Position numbers and translations under genes: made by a program. The notes under the pieces are model-generated. The model saw only the letters and a program-made list of their open reading frames with translations. It was not told the origin of the DNA and did not search any database. A stretch of 64,000 bases of DNA from Poa pratensis (Eukaryota; Streptophyta; Magnoliopsida; Poales; Poaceae), in NCBI GenBank assembly GCA_947311845.1, contig CAMZMU010000055.1, positions 25,113,443 to 25,177,442 of the forward strand, written 5' to 3'. Positions 1 through 10,867 of the stretch are shown piece after piece; within the stretch, counting starts at the first letter, position 1, and each line of letters starts with the position of its first letter.

Positions 1-1168
1 AAAAAGCTCAGGAGTTGAAAAAAGCTAAAGATGCAGGAAAATCTAGAGGTACTGTACATGGCTTTTTGAATTCCTTTGCTGCCCTTGATAATACATCTTT
101 AATTCAAAAATGCATGAAATGCTGGCATTTAGCCTAGGTGTTTTGATAGTTGAGTAGAAGACAATATTGAGGTTGTTAAAAATGTGGAAATTGATAGACT
201 GGACGAGTTCATTCTGATCACCCAGATATGTTTCTACCCAGCGACATTAGTCTAACTGGAGAGAAAAGTTGGGAAACCCTCACCAAGTATGGAAGATAGG
301 GTTTCTCGAGTGCTCTACAAGTAGCGATGACAGCTCTGTTGAGTCACCATGGATAGAGGTGGACCAACAGAAATAGTAGGAGTAAAAAGAAAATTACGAT
401 TTTAATGGTAGTCGCCTTTATCTGGAACCCGAGAGGGTTTTAAATAGACCTGGAAAAATTGGGGAGGGTGCATGATCTATTTAGTGTCATCATCTGATTA
501 AATTAGTCTTTCTGAGACAAAAAAAAGCTGAGTTTGAACTTATCAGTCAGGACTTTAGTTCCTTTAGGCAAATTACGCCTGGAAACTGGCTTCCTGCTGT
601 GGGTACTGTGGGTGGTTTTATCCTGGCAGGGGCTAGTGTGGATCTTTTTGACATTATCTCTGGGATATTGATAAATACAGTGTTACTGCTCTTTTAGAAT
701 AAGAGTGATAATGTTGTATGGAGATATTTTCAATCTATGGCACTGCCTACGAGGAACATGAGTTGGAGTTTATCAATGAACTTCACAATGTGTCTTCGAG
801 GTGGGCAGGGCCTACTGTCATTGCTGGGACTTTAATCTCATTAGAGAAGCGAGTGAAAAAAAGTAGTGTAATAATTAACCAACATTGGGCAGATTTGTTT
901 ATGATTGGATAAATAAGTTTGGGCTTATAGAACTGAAAAGTGCTGGTAGGGAAGTATACTTGGGCTAATAACCAAGATAACTTGATTATGGCCATCCTGG
1001 ACAGAGTGTTTGTTACTACTTGTTGGGACAGTAGCTTCCCTGCGAGTTAATGTCAAAACACTGGCCAGAGTAGGGAGTGAACATACACCACTGATCTTAC
1101 ATACGGGTGCAATAGCTATCCCTAGAGTTAAGATTTTAGATTTGAAAAGTGGTGGCTGCAGGTTGAAG
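1..1168 (+). mobile_element. LINE (L1-type) piece 1: 5' part with endonuclease remnant
   Basis: This is the first of four pieces of one LINE; its 5' end is outside the window. From about 590 to 1120 the conceptual translation resembles the APE-type endonuclease of plant L1 ORF2, with segments such as IYGTAYEEHELEFINELH and W-x-GPTVIAG, then a region like GLIELKSAGR before several stops. Bases 1-590 are heavily decayed and match only the general style of the ORF1/ORF2 junction. The last codons (KWWLQVEG) continue exactly into base 15187 (FDQVVIKSW) once the inserted MITE and one copy of its TSD are removed, which proves the pieces belong together. Not functional. Confidence 0.8.
1161..1168. 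repeat. Left 8-bp TSD of the MITE (GGTTGAAG)
   Basis: The identical octamer recurs at 15179-15186. Removing one copy and everything between restores the LINE reading frame. Confidence 0.85.
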
Positions 1169-1429
1169 CATAGTTGAAAAAACTAGACCAGACCGCCGGT
1201 TGAACCGGGAAAAAAACCGGAACCGAGGGCCTCACTGGTCTGTTAAGCACACTGGACGGCCCGCCACCGAACCGGGGAAAAAAAAACCGTTAAACGCCGG
1301 TTTTGTGGAAAAACCGGGGCTAACAAACCGGCGGTCGACGTTATATCCATATCGCGCAGAGAAAAATACATTGCGTGCGGCAGGAATCGATACGCGCCCT
1401 CCCGTAGCGCGCAGAGGCAGCACTGCTGC

Positions 1430-1881
1430 TGTCGTGGGGTTCACTCTTCGACTACCCACGGTGGGGATACCTGGGGTCACGCCAAGCCCATCAGCTTATG
1501 ACGAAGGCCCAAGGAAGGCCCAAGGAGGACGACGTGCGGCCCAAGATAGTCGACGTAGGTCATGCGACCCCAGCCATGCTTGTAAGCGCCATCGGCACCG
1601 TTCACCTGAGACCTAGCTACCATATAAAGGCTGGAGGGTCCTTCGTCTAGGGTTACGCTCATAGCCGCCACACAAACCTAGCGAGATTGCCATCTCGCCG
1701 TTGTAGCCACACCTGCCATCAATAACCAGGACAAGCAGGAAGTAGGGTGTTATCCTCCGGGAGCCTGAACCTGGGTAAAACGCCTCGCTTGTCAGCCGTC
1801 GTGATCACCAGCGCTCAACTCTCTCCCCCTCAATCAACCCGGGGTGCATAACCAGGGATTTGCCGAGTCCACACCTCGTCA
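1430..1881 (+). repeat. Gypsy1 5' LTR
   Basis: Starts TGTCGTGGGG and ends CCTCGTCA. A TATA-like CATATAAAGG lies at 1621-1630 and is the likely core promoter. Against the 3' LTR I count about 4 substitutions but about 11 single-base indels, an unusual ratio discussed in the findings. Confidence 0.93.
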
Positions 1882-1882
1882 A

Positions 1883-1898
1883 TTGGCGCGTCTGTGGG
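1883..1898 (+). other. Gypsy1 primer-binding site
   Basis: TTGGCGCGTCTGTGGG begins two bases after the LTR. It is the counterpart of TTGGCGCCGTCTGTGGG in Gypsy2, lacking one C. It should pair with a tRNA 3' end (the TGGCGCC type) to prime minus-strand DNA synthesis. Confidence 0.8.
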
Positions 1899-4740
1899 AA
1901 AAGAAGAGCGCTGGAACCATGGTCGCACCGGCTCATCAACTTTGAAGACCGACGTCTGCATCACCAAGGAGCCAATCTGCTTCGGCTCCTTCGAGTACAC
2001 CTTCCACCGCCGGCCCACCGCTCGGTGTACGCCGATCTGCGTAGGTTGTGCCTCACCTTCGGTACCATGCATACTTCGTAGACAGCTGTGGAGTACTCAG
2101 ATCCACGGCGATCGCACCGCCTGCGGTGGTGGCACCCGCATCTGCCGCGGGCTGCGCCAACCACGCCCCCACCTGCTGCGGAGATCGCATCTGCTGCGAC
2201 TGCGGCGACAGCATCTTCAACTGCTGAGAAGATCGCGTCCGCCTCAACTACTCCGACCGCCTCCGCTGCGGCAGGATCGCGCCCAACGCGGCCGCGCACC
2301 AGCGTCTCCGGCTACCACGGAGATCGCATCTGCTACGACTACGTCGACCACCTCGTCGACCACCGCGCAGATCGGGTCACTTCAACTACCTCGATCGCGT
2401 CGCTGGCAAGGCCGAGATCTACATCAACTTCGACTACGTCGACCACACCTTCGGCGCAACGAAGGTCGCGCCGTTCTCATCCACGCCACTCGCGTCTCAT
2501 CGACTCGCAAGATCGTCAACAAGCAATCGCGCCCACGTCGACGACAGCGGCATCTCTCCTCACGCCCGCGGCGAAGATCGCGAAATTCCAGGGAAGGAGC
2601 CTCGGCGGCGACTGTGGTGTCCACCACGTCGCACCATTTTCAGCTCCGAGCACGGCTCGGACGAAGGAAAGCAGCAGTGGCAGCACCCGTCCCACTGCCC
2701 AGATCTACCCCGCGCAAGAGTCTTCATGATCGGCCAGAGGCCGCAGGGCAACGACGACGAACCCGCATACCCACTGGAGGTGGTCATGCCGGACCAGGTG
2801 ACGCGACTCACCATCACCCGCGACATGGCAATCAAAGCCCTGAAGCACGTCGAGGACGGCACGTACCCCCACCGATGCACCCCGGGAGGACCTTATGGCG
2901 GTCCAGTACCTGCTACGGAAAGAAGGCGAACGACTCCGCGCAGAGAAGGCCGAGCTCCTCTGACGCAGGAGGAGGCTGACGATCGAGCGCCAGGAGGGCC
3001 GCTTACTCGTTCACTGCCTCAACAGAGGTCTCACAAGGAGCAAGGCGCCACAGAGCCGCGTGCCCCTGATGACGGAGGTCGACCGCGCTAGAGTCACCGC
3101 AACCTCGAGTCATCATACATAGAAGAGCAGACGGGATACCCGTCCCCAAGACACCCGGAGCCGCACTCATGGCAGTCGAAACATACCTGCGGCTGACACA
3201 GCCGCCTGAGGGCGACTCGCGCGTCTCCTCCACAAGCAGCAGATCATGTCTATCAAGGCACTCGAAGACGCACTGGTAAACAAGGCGCCGACAGAAAAAA
3301 GCGCGAGAGATCGAGATCGCCGCGACCACGAGCCCGCAGCACTCGCAGCCCCGGCGACAAGACAACTGCGACAACCGCAGCCAGGCGAAAGACCTCGCAA
3401 CGTCATCACACAAAGGACGGTAGACCGCAGCCGCACCCAGCGGCCGTCAGCACGTCCAACTCGACTACGACCGCAACGATGGCGACTACGAGCCGTGCGG
3501 CGCGCATGCTTCAGCTTCAACATACGCGACACAAGAATGCCCAAGGGCTTCAAGCTCACGGCAGAAGCAGTCAAGTACGACGGGAAGCAGGACCCGAGAC
3601 TCTGGCTAGAAGACTACCTCATAGCCTGCAGCTGCCAGGGCGGTACTTCGACTACGGCCATGCAGTACATCCAGCTGATGCTCACGGGCTCTGCACGCGG
3701 GTGGCTCAACACTCAACCCAAGAACGCCTTCAGGACGTGGGACGAGTTCGCGGAAGCCTTCGTTAAATCCTTCCTGGGGACGTACTCGAGACCGACGACG
3801 TTCGTCGACTACAAGCATGCAAGCAAGGACGAGACGAGCCGCTCCGGTCATACATCCAGCGTTGGACCTTGCTCCGCAACACCATGGAGACCGCCTCGGA
3901 GGACCGAGTGATGGATGCCTTCATGCACGGCGTCTCCCGCCGCGACCTCCGCGAGGAGTTTGGTAGGCTCCGGCCGAAAAACATGATCGAGGTCATGAAG
4001 ATAGCAAACCAGTGGGCAGACGGAGAGGACTCGGTCCGCAATAGTTCACACTACTCCCGAAGGACGAAGCCGGACCAAGCAACTGGCGAGAAGGGCGCCA
4101 CAAGAAGAAGCCGCGTTACAACGGCAACGACTCAATCGAGCTAGTAGCGGCGGGATTCCAAACCCCCGTGAGGATGAAGCGCGCGACAGCAGTCGCCATA
4201 CACCATGCACAGTACAGTCGAAGCGGCGGTGACCAGAGTCGCCAATACAGCCAGGGCAGTACAACCGAAGCGCGGCAGCAGCTACCGCAGCGACGGAGGC
4301 CATAAACGCGAGTGGCAGAAACGCACACTAAGCCCAGCGGAAGAGCTGGAACAACCCTGCAGGCACCACATGTTCAGGAACCCGGAAACGGGCAAGTGGG
4401 GATCCAACCACCTGTTGAAGGACTGTCGAAAGGCACGCAAAATATACGAAGCCATGCAGAAGATAGTCACTCCAGCACCCGCAGCGCAGCCAGCCGCGCA
4501 GCTAGCCATCCAGGCAGCACCCGCAGTCGCCAATCCAGCACAGGCGGCGGGAGCCTTTCTGCAGCAGCAGCAGCAGCCGCAGCAAGATGCCCCACCGGTG
4601 ATCCAGGACGCATATCCAGCGGCACGCGGACAACTCAACATGATACAGAAGGGGCGCCCCTCAAACAGGACCCAGAAGATTATCACTCGCCAGTTTTCCA
4701 AGCCATCACCTGTCCACCTGCAGTACCCGACTACCTGAGA
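1899..4740 (+). pseudogene. gag: Gypsy1 gag (frameshifted)
   Basis: Capsid/nucleocapsid polyprotein region spread over three frames. The N-terminal part (about 1900-3100) is low-complexity, rich in Thr, Ser, Ala and Pro, and includes a segment MPDQVTRLTITRDMA (about 2785-2830) that matches MPDGVTNLTITAEMA in Gypsy2. The Retrotrans_gag-like domain follows at about 3520-4050: MPKGFKLTAEAVKYDG, WLEDYLIAC, AMQYIQLML, GSARGWL, then after a frameshift near 3840 MDAFMHGVSRRDLREEFGR. The C-terminal part (about 4210-4740) is basic, then Gln/Ala-rich with a CAG run at 4562-4580. No clean CCHC knuckle was seen. Not translatable as one chain. Confidence 0.8.
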
Positions 4741-5428
4741 GGGTCAGAGACACCAATCACTTCTCCAGAGCAGATCACCCGCCTGCAGTACCACGACCCG
4801 GGCACGCCGCTCTGGTAGTCGAAGCTCTGATCGGAGATTACACCCTGAAAAAGGTGTTCATGGATGGAGGCAGTGGCATTAACATCATCTTTGCCGACAC
4901 CCTCAGAAGGATAAACAGCCAACGACGGACTTGGCGGCATCAGAGACCACCTTCCATGGCATAGTACCAGGGCAAGCAGTCACGCCCATGGGAACGATCA
5001 CACTCGACGTCATCTTCGGCACACCCGAAAACTTCAAGAGGGAGTCGATCGACTTCGAGGTAGTCGACTGGAAGTCGCAGTACCACGCGATACTCGGGCG
5101 CCCAACCTTCGCCAGATTCATGGCGATACCTCACTACGCCTACCTCATGCTCAAGATGCCTGGACCCAAGGGCGTCATCACGGTGCACGGCGACTTCGAC
5201 CGCTCCAACAGCTGCGACCGCGAGTTCAGCAAGATCTCCGAATTCTTCGGAGTCGAAGAGCACTTCGAGGCAATGGCAGTCGACAACGACAAGACCATCT
5301 TCCCAGCCCGCAAGAAACCAGCCAAGGACGCTGCCTTCAACGCGGCTGACGACACAACGACCCATCAGGTCCACCCGACTGACGCCAGCAAGACGGTCAA
5401 AGTATCGTCGAGTCTGACTCCCGCATAG
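4741..5428 (+). pseudogene. pol: Gypsy1 protease region of pol
   Basis: Retroviral-type aspartic protease region. The active-site segment reads KVFMDGGSGINIIFADTL at about 4850-4905, with D-G-G-S in place of the usual D-S/T-G, as in other plant Tat/Athila elements. It is followed by FHGIVPG, a β-rich stretch, FEVVDWKSQYHAILGRPTF and MPGPKGVITV, a block conserved in the same place in Gypsy2. The active-site segment and the downstream half are in different frames. A stop at 5426-5428 separates this region from the RT frame. Processing of Gag-Pol would be its role in an active copy. Confidence 0.8.
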
Positions 5429-5491
5429 GAAGGCGCGCTCGTCGAGTTTCTACGTGAGAACTGGAGAATCTTCGCATGGCAACCCTCTGAC

Positions 5492-6850
5492 ATGCCAGGA
5501 ATACCCAGGAACCTCGCCGAGCACTCCTTAAAGGTCCACAAGGACGCCAGACCCGTCAAACAGGCCATGCGACGCTTTTCCGGGCCCAAGCGAGACGAAA
5601 TCAGCAGAGAAATCGATCGACTGCTGAATGCCAAGTTCATCCGAGAGATCAAGGACTCGGACTGGGTCGCCAACCCAGTCCTAGTGGAGAAGAAGAAGAC
5701 GAAGAAACTCCGCATGTGCGTCGACTTCACCGCCCTCAACAAATGCTGCCCCAAGGACCATTTCCCGCTCCCGCGGATAGATCAGATCATCGACTCGACT
5801 GCAGGCTGCGAACGCCTGTCCTTCCTGGACGCCTACTCAGGTTACCAGCAGATCAGACTGAACGTCGACGATGAGGAGAAGACAGCATTCATCACACCCG
5901 ACGGCGTTTTCTGCTACCAGACGATGCCCTTCGGGTTGAAGAACGCTGGTGCCACGTACCAGCGCACAATGCAAGCATGCCTCAAAGGGCTCATCGGGCA
6001 GATCGTCCAAGTCTACGTCGACGACATCGTCGTCACCACCCGCAAGGAGGACACCCTCATCGCCGACCTCCGCAAGGTCTTCGCCGCCCTCGACGAGTAT
6101 CAGATCAAGCTGAACCCAGACAAGTGTGTCTTCGGCGTGCCAGCCGGAGAACTGCTTGGGTACCTCGTCTCTGCAAGAGGAATCGAAGCCAACCCTGAGA
6201 AGGTGCAAAACATACTCGCAATGCCAGCACCGACCAAGCTTCACGAGGTGCAACGCCTAGCCGGCCGAGTCGCAGCTCTCAGCCGGTTCATAAGTAAGTT
6301 GGGAGAAAAGGCCCTGCCTTTCTACCAACTGATGAAAAAGACAGACAAGTTCGAGTGGACAGAAGAAGCGCAAGTCGCGTTCGACCAACTCAAGAAAACA
6401 CTCACGACTTCCCCAGTACTGGTGGCTCCACTGGAGAACGAGCCGCTATACCTCTACGTGTCAGCCACAAACAGGGTGGTCAGCACGGTACTCGTAGTCG
6501 AACGAGAAGAAGAAGGGCACAGCCACCCTGTCAGCGACCTGTCTACTACCTCAGCGAGGTGCTGACCCTGTCCAAGCAGCGCTACCCGCACTACCAGAAG
6601 CTGGCCTACGGAGTTTTCATGACTTCAAGGAAAGTAATCCATTACTTCTCCGAGCACCCGATCACGGTGGTAAGCTCCTCCGGGCTCTCCGACATCCTGA
6701 CCAACCAATGCGCGACAGGACGAGTCGCTAAGTGGGTCGTCGAGCTAGGACCCTGGGGGCTGAAATACGCTCACCCGAAGTCAATCAAGGCCCAAGTGCT
6801 CCCAGAATTCACCACCGAGTGGATAGAGGCCCAGCTGCCAGATGTCCCCG
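5492..6850 (+). pseudogene. pol: Gypsy1 reverse transcriptase and first RNase H region
   Basis: RT motifs in order: WVANPVLVEKK, RMCVDFTALNKCCPKDHFPLPRID, LSFLDAYSGYQQI, FCYQTMPFGLKNAGATYQR, and the catalytic YVDDIVV at about 6015-6035, then LNPDKCVFGV and LGYLVSARGIEANPEK. The connection/RNase H part has FEWTEEAQVAFDQLK, LYLYVSATNRVVSTVL and, after a frameshift near 6530, YYLSEVLTLSKQRYPHYQKLAY. The YVDD box and the flanking residues are intact. The frame break near 6530 alone would prevent a full-length Pol. Confidence 0.9.
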
Positions 6851-6854
6851 ACCT

Positions 6855-7240
6855 GTCCAACGCATGGACAATGTACTTCGACGGCTCCAAAAAGTTCAGA
6901 TCAGCCGGGGCAGGAGTCATCCTCATCTCCCCCAAAGGCGACAAGCTGAAGTACGTGCTACAGATGGACTTCCCAACACCCTCCAACAACGAGGCTGAGT
7001 ACGAAGCCCTAATCCATGGCATGCGAATGGCCAAGAACTGCGGCGCCACTCACCTCATGATCTACGGCGACTCCTACCTCGTCGTGCAGCAAACCATGAA
7101 GGCCTGTGACGCCATCGCCGACAACATGATCGCCTACAGAGACCTGTACAACCAGCTGGAGGGCACCTTCGACGGCTGCGAGTTGCGGCACATCGGCCGC
7201 GAAAGCAACGAGGAAGCCGACGCCCTCGCCAACCTGGGCT
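6855..7240 (+). pseudogene. pol: Gypsy1 second, archaeal-type RNase H (aRH)
   Basis: A separate RNase H fold lies between the first RNase H and integrase. The acidic residues expected for catalysis are all visible: MYFDGSKK, NNEAEYEALIHGMRMA, MIYGDSYLVVQQ and ESNEEADALANLG, giving D-E-D-D. Having two RNase H domains is a recognised trait of the Tat clade, and this is the main reason for that assignment. The stretch is open within the 6355-8106 frame, so this domain is intact even though the whole pol is not. Confidence 0.82.
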
Positions 7241-7439
7241 CAGACAAGGCGCAGGTGCCACCCGGCGTCTTCCTTGAGCGCATCACGCAGCGGTCTGTCA
7301 AACTTCGACCCACGCCCGGATCCTCCACACCATCAACGAGCACCGCCGACCCGCCAGGCAAAGAGAAGGAGCCAATGGAGGTTCTGCTCATCGAGCCCAC
7401 CTGGACGAGCCCATATCTGGCGTACATGCTGCACCAGAG

Positions 7440-8635
7440 ACTGCCAGTCAACTCAGTCGAAGCCAAGCGCATTATTCGCCGTTCGAAAGGCTTCACCATC
7501 ATCAAGGGGGAGCTATACAAGCGAAGCATCTCAGGAGTCCTCCAAAGGTGCGTCGACCCAGTCGACGGTCAAGCCATCTTACTCGAGATCCACGCTGGCA
7601 TCTGCGGGCACCACGCCAGCAGTCGAGCCTTAGTGGCCAAAGCTTTACGAGCCGGATTCTACTGGCCCACCGCAATGCAAGACGCAGAAGAACTCGTGAG
7701 GAAATGTCTCGGCTGCCAGGAGTTCGCCAACAAGCCGCACGCACCAGCTTCAGCACTAAAGACCATCCCACTTGCCTGGCCCTTCGCTCAATGGGGGCTC
7801 GACATGGTGGGTCCACTCAAGAAGTCCTCGCCAGGAGGACACACGCATCTCTGGTGGCAGTCGACAAGTTCACGAAGTGGATCGAAGCCGTGCCTATCAC
7901 AAGTTCGACTGCCTCCTCGGCAGTTAACTTCATCAGGTCGATCATCTTCAGGTTCGGAGTGCCACACAGCATCATCACCGACAACGGCACGAACTTCACA
8001 GCCGAAGAGTTCAAGGACTTCTGCTCCGAGCAAGGCATCAAGCTCAACTACGCATCTGTCTCGCACCCGCAGTCCAACGGGCAAGTCGAAAAGTCCAATG
8101 GTTTAGTCTGCAAGGGCATCAAGAAGCGCCTGCGAGTACCATTGAAGCGCGCCGCAGGCGCCTGGGTCGAGAGCTGCCGTCTGTGCTGTGGAGCCTGCGC
8201 ACTACGCCAAACAGATCCACTCAGTACACGCCATTCTTCATGGTCTACGGCGCAGAAGCAGTCATGCCATGCGACATCAAGTTCGATGCACCCCGAGTGG
8301 TGGCCTACGACGAGTCCGAGGCAGAAGAAGCACTCGAGGACGACATGGATACCCTGGACGAAGCACGCGACATCGCCCTTACCCGCACAGCCGTATATCA
8401 GCAAGACTTACGCAACTATCACGGACGGCGACTGCGGCCCAGAGCGTTCGTCCCCGGAGACCTTGTCCTCCGCCTCAAACAGAAGAAGGTGCACAAACTA
8501 GCCTCCCCGTGGGAAGGTCCATACATCGTGACAGAGGCAATTGGCGGCGGAGCTTACCGCCTGAAGGACTCGAAGACAGGGACAGTCTGCAGCAACCCGT
8601 GGAACGTGGCGCAACTGCGCCGCTTCTACGCCTAA
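7440..8635 (+). pseudogene. pol: Gypsy1 integrase (frameshifted)
   Basis: The zinc-binding N-terminus has EIHAGICGHHASSR and KCLGC (HHCC) at about 7590-7720. The catalytic core shows LDMVGP (first Asp), ITDNGTNF (second Asp) and SNGQVEKSNG (Glu), so the DDE residues are present. Frameshifts near 7850 and 8170 split the core into three frames. The C-terminal region has RTTPNRSTQYTPFFMVYGAEAV, FVPGDLVLRLKQKKVHKLASPWEGPY and NPWNVAQLRRFYA before the stop ending at 8635. There is no chromodomain, as expected for Tat rather than chromoviruses. Confidence 0.88.
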
Positions 8636-8676
8636 TCGACTCCCCTTGTAACAAAGTGTACTATCTCAAGAAGCGG

Positions 8677-8749
8677 CAGGTTCCAGACGCACTCTTTCCC
8701 TTACCAGGGTACCTGAGGGGACTGGAAGGGTTTTAATGAGGCGGCCTGC
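8677..8749 (+). other. 73-bp conserved block after pol, Gypsy1 copy
   Basis: This non-coding block begins 41 bp after the pol stop and spans from CAGGTTCCAGACGC to GAGGCGGCCTGC. Nearly the same block occurs at 41762-41834 (Gypsy2) and, inverted, at 29416-29488 (Gypsy3). I count about 6 differences in 73 to the Gypsy3 copy. Its function is unknown. Confidence 0.85.
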
Positions 8750-8820
8750 TCGCAAAAATCAATGAAGTGATTTGTGGAACAAGCTCTCCCCTTTACTTTT
8801 TTAGTCAAAAAGCAACATAA

Positions 8821-9679
8821 ACCTAGGCCGTCACCCGACGCACTCGGGGGCTGCGCCATACAGGTTCAACTCAAAAACCTAGGCCGCCACCCGAAGCACT
8901 CGGGGGCTGCGCCGCACAGGTCTAAGTCAACCTAGGCCGCACCCGACGCACTCGGGGGCTGCGCCATACAGGTCAATCGCAAAATCCTGGCCGCCACCCG
9001 AAGCACTCGGGGGCTGCGCCGCACAGGTCTAAGTCAACCTAGGCCGCACCCGACGCACTCGGGGGCTGCGCCATACAGGTTCAAGTCAAAATCCTTGGCC
9101 GCACCCGAAGCACTCGGGGGCTGCGCCGCACAGGTCTAAGTCAAACCTAGGCCGCACCCGACGCACTCGGGGGCTGCGCCATACAGGTCAACTCGCAAAA
9201 TCCTGGCCGCACCCGAAGCACTCGGGGGCTGCGCCGCACAGGTCTAAGTCAACCTAGGCCGCACCCGACGCACTCGGGGGCTGCGCCATACAGGTCAACT
9301 CGCAAAATCCTTGGCCGTCACCCGAAGCACTCGGGGGCTGCGCCGCACAGGTCTAAGTCAAACCTAGGCCGCACCCGACGCACTCGGGGGCTGCGCCATA
9401 CAGGTCAACTCGAAAACCTAGGTCGCCACCCGAAGCACTCGGGGGCTGCGCCGCACAGGTCTAAGTCAAACCTAGGCCGCACCCGACGCACTCGGGGGCT
9501 GCGCCATACAGGTCCAACTCGAAAACCTAGGTCGCCACCCGACGCACTCGGGGGCTGCGCCGCACAGGTCTGACTCGCCACACCTGGCCACACTCGAAGC
9601 ACTCGGGGGCTGCGCCGCACAGGTCTAATTCAAAATCCTAGGCCGCACTCGATCCGCTCGGGGGCTGCGCCATACAGGT
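8821..9679. repeat. Satellite-like tandem array in the Gypsy1 3' region
   Basis: Sixteen head-to-tail units of about 54 bp. Each has the core CACCCGAxGCACTCGGGGGC followed by TGCGCC. For the first 14 units two variants alternate strictly (CATACAGG and GCACAGGTCTAAGTC), making a higher-order unit of about 107 bp. The core CTCGGGGGCT is the element's own polypurine-tract motif. A further isolated copy follows at 9710-9720. No coding role is seen. Confidence 0.93.
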
Positions 9680-9808
9680 TTACAGACGTCTACAAGATAC
9701 AATTTACTAACTCGGGGGCTACCCCCACCTCGACATACATACACTCATATTTCCACTTGGAAAAATTTCTTTTACAAGCTAACGCTATGCAACAGCACTC
9801 TACTGCTC

Positions 9809-10590
9809 TTATTCTACAGGCTCGCCCTTTGGCGCATCAAGTGGCCCTACAAGGTGCTCGCTAAAGTTCTGGACCTGCTGAATCATCTGGCGCGCAGCCG
9901 CAAGAGTATCGGCATAGTCACCCTCTCCAGGCAAGCCGTCAAGCACCTTGTGCAATGGAAGATTAGGCCGGTGCAGTCGAACGTATGCCAACGCCACGTT
10001 CGCCCCGGCAACAAGTTGAGCGTGCACGACTTCCTTCAACGCACGCCTTCACGGAACCTCTCCAGAAGCGCAGTCAGTCCATTCGGCTGCTCGTTGTGAG
10101 GAAAGTACACCTTGTTGATCTGCCAGAGGGTTTTTCTGCAACCTTCCAAGAGCACAGCAGCCCGCCAGGTGCGATCCAGCATTCGTGCCAGTACACTACC
10201 TTGGATTTGTTCGACCAAAACTGGCGCGCTTCGGGTGAGTCACCGGCGGCCTCTTTCTCTACTCGCTCGTCCACTCGAAGCTGCTCAGCCTTCAGTCAGA
10301 GTTCACATCTGCATCAAGGCCAAGCATTAAGCATAGGAAGACACAGAAGCCGAAGCAAAAACGCTAGAAGGCCAACCTTGCAGCTGTCGACTGATCAAGT
10401 CCATCTCGCCAAGCAGAAACTCTCACGCTGGGAGAACGGCGCAACGGGCCGCGACCTCAATCGCTCCAACTCCAGCTCTGCGCTCTTCACTTCGACTCGA
10501 GCTCAAACCTTGTTCCTCATGAAGGTGATCACTCTTGGTCATTTACGCTTCGCACAGGAGCTGGAGGAGCTTGACGGCGGCGACGAGTAG
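9809..10590 (-). pseudogene. Gypsy1 antisense ORF B (coiled-coil / helical protein), broken
   Basis: Lies opposite to the element. The C-terminal part (10039-9809) includes LVAGANVALAYVRLHRPNL and ends GEPVE-stop. It aligns with LVVGANAAMAYVRSRRPNL in the Gypsy2 counterpart at 42203-43104. Upstream, minus-strand segments like ELELERLRSRP resemble the coiled-coil exon of Gypsy2 but lie in other frames. No known domain was recognised. Probably an exon-intron gene decayed by indels. Confidence 0.55.
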
Positions 10591-10867
10591 GCGCAGCCGA
10601 AGTGGTGTCCTCCTCATCGTCCGCGCCAGTCGTTCCAGCAACGTCAGGAGCTTCGCCCATATCAGACTGCCAAGAATTGACAGCGTCAAGCCAGGAAAAG
10701 AATCAACATAATTCATCCAAGCCAGATATCAAAAAAGACTCGGCGACTGCACCCCCGAGGGAGCGAATTCACATTTCATCATCAGCATGTTCACTCGCAC
10801 AATATAAAGTGCATTACAGACTCAAGCCCAAAAGCAGAAGCATAGTCCTAAAAGGAAAAAGTCTACA

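Noticed and set aside
1894..2979. Long open frame with Arg-rich translation over the Gypsy1 gag N-region
   Set aside because: It is a different frame of GC-rich gag sequence. The frame holding MPDQVTRLTIT matches Gypsy2, this one does not.
7000..7240. Second RNase H as a captured host gene
   Set aside because: The same domain sits at the same place in all three elements, so it is an ancestral Tat-clade domain, not a new capture.
8821..9679. Regular short repeats resembling a CRISPR array
   Set aside because: Units are contiguous with no unique spacers, alternate in two variants and sit in the 3' region of a plant retrotransposon.
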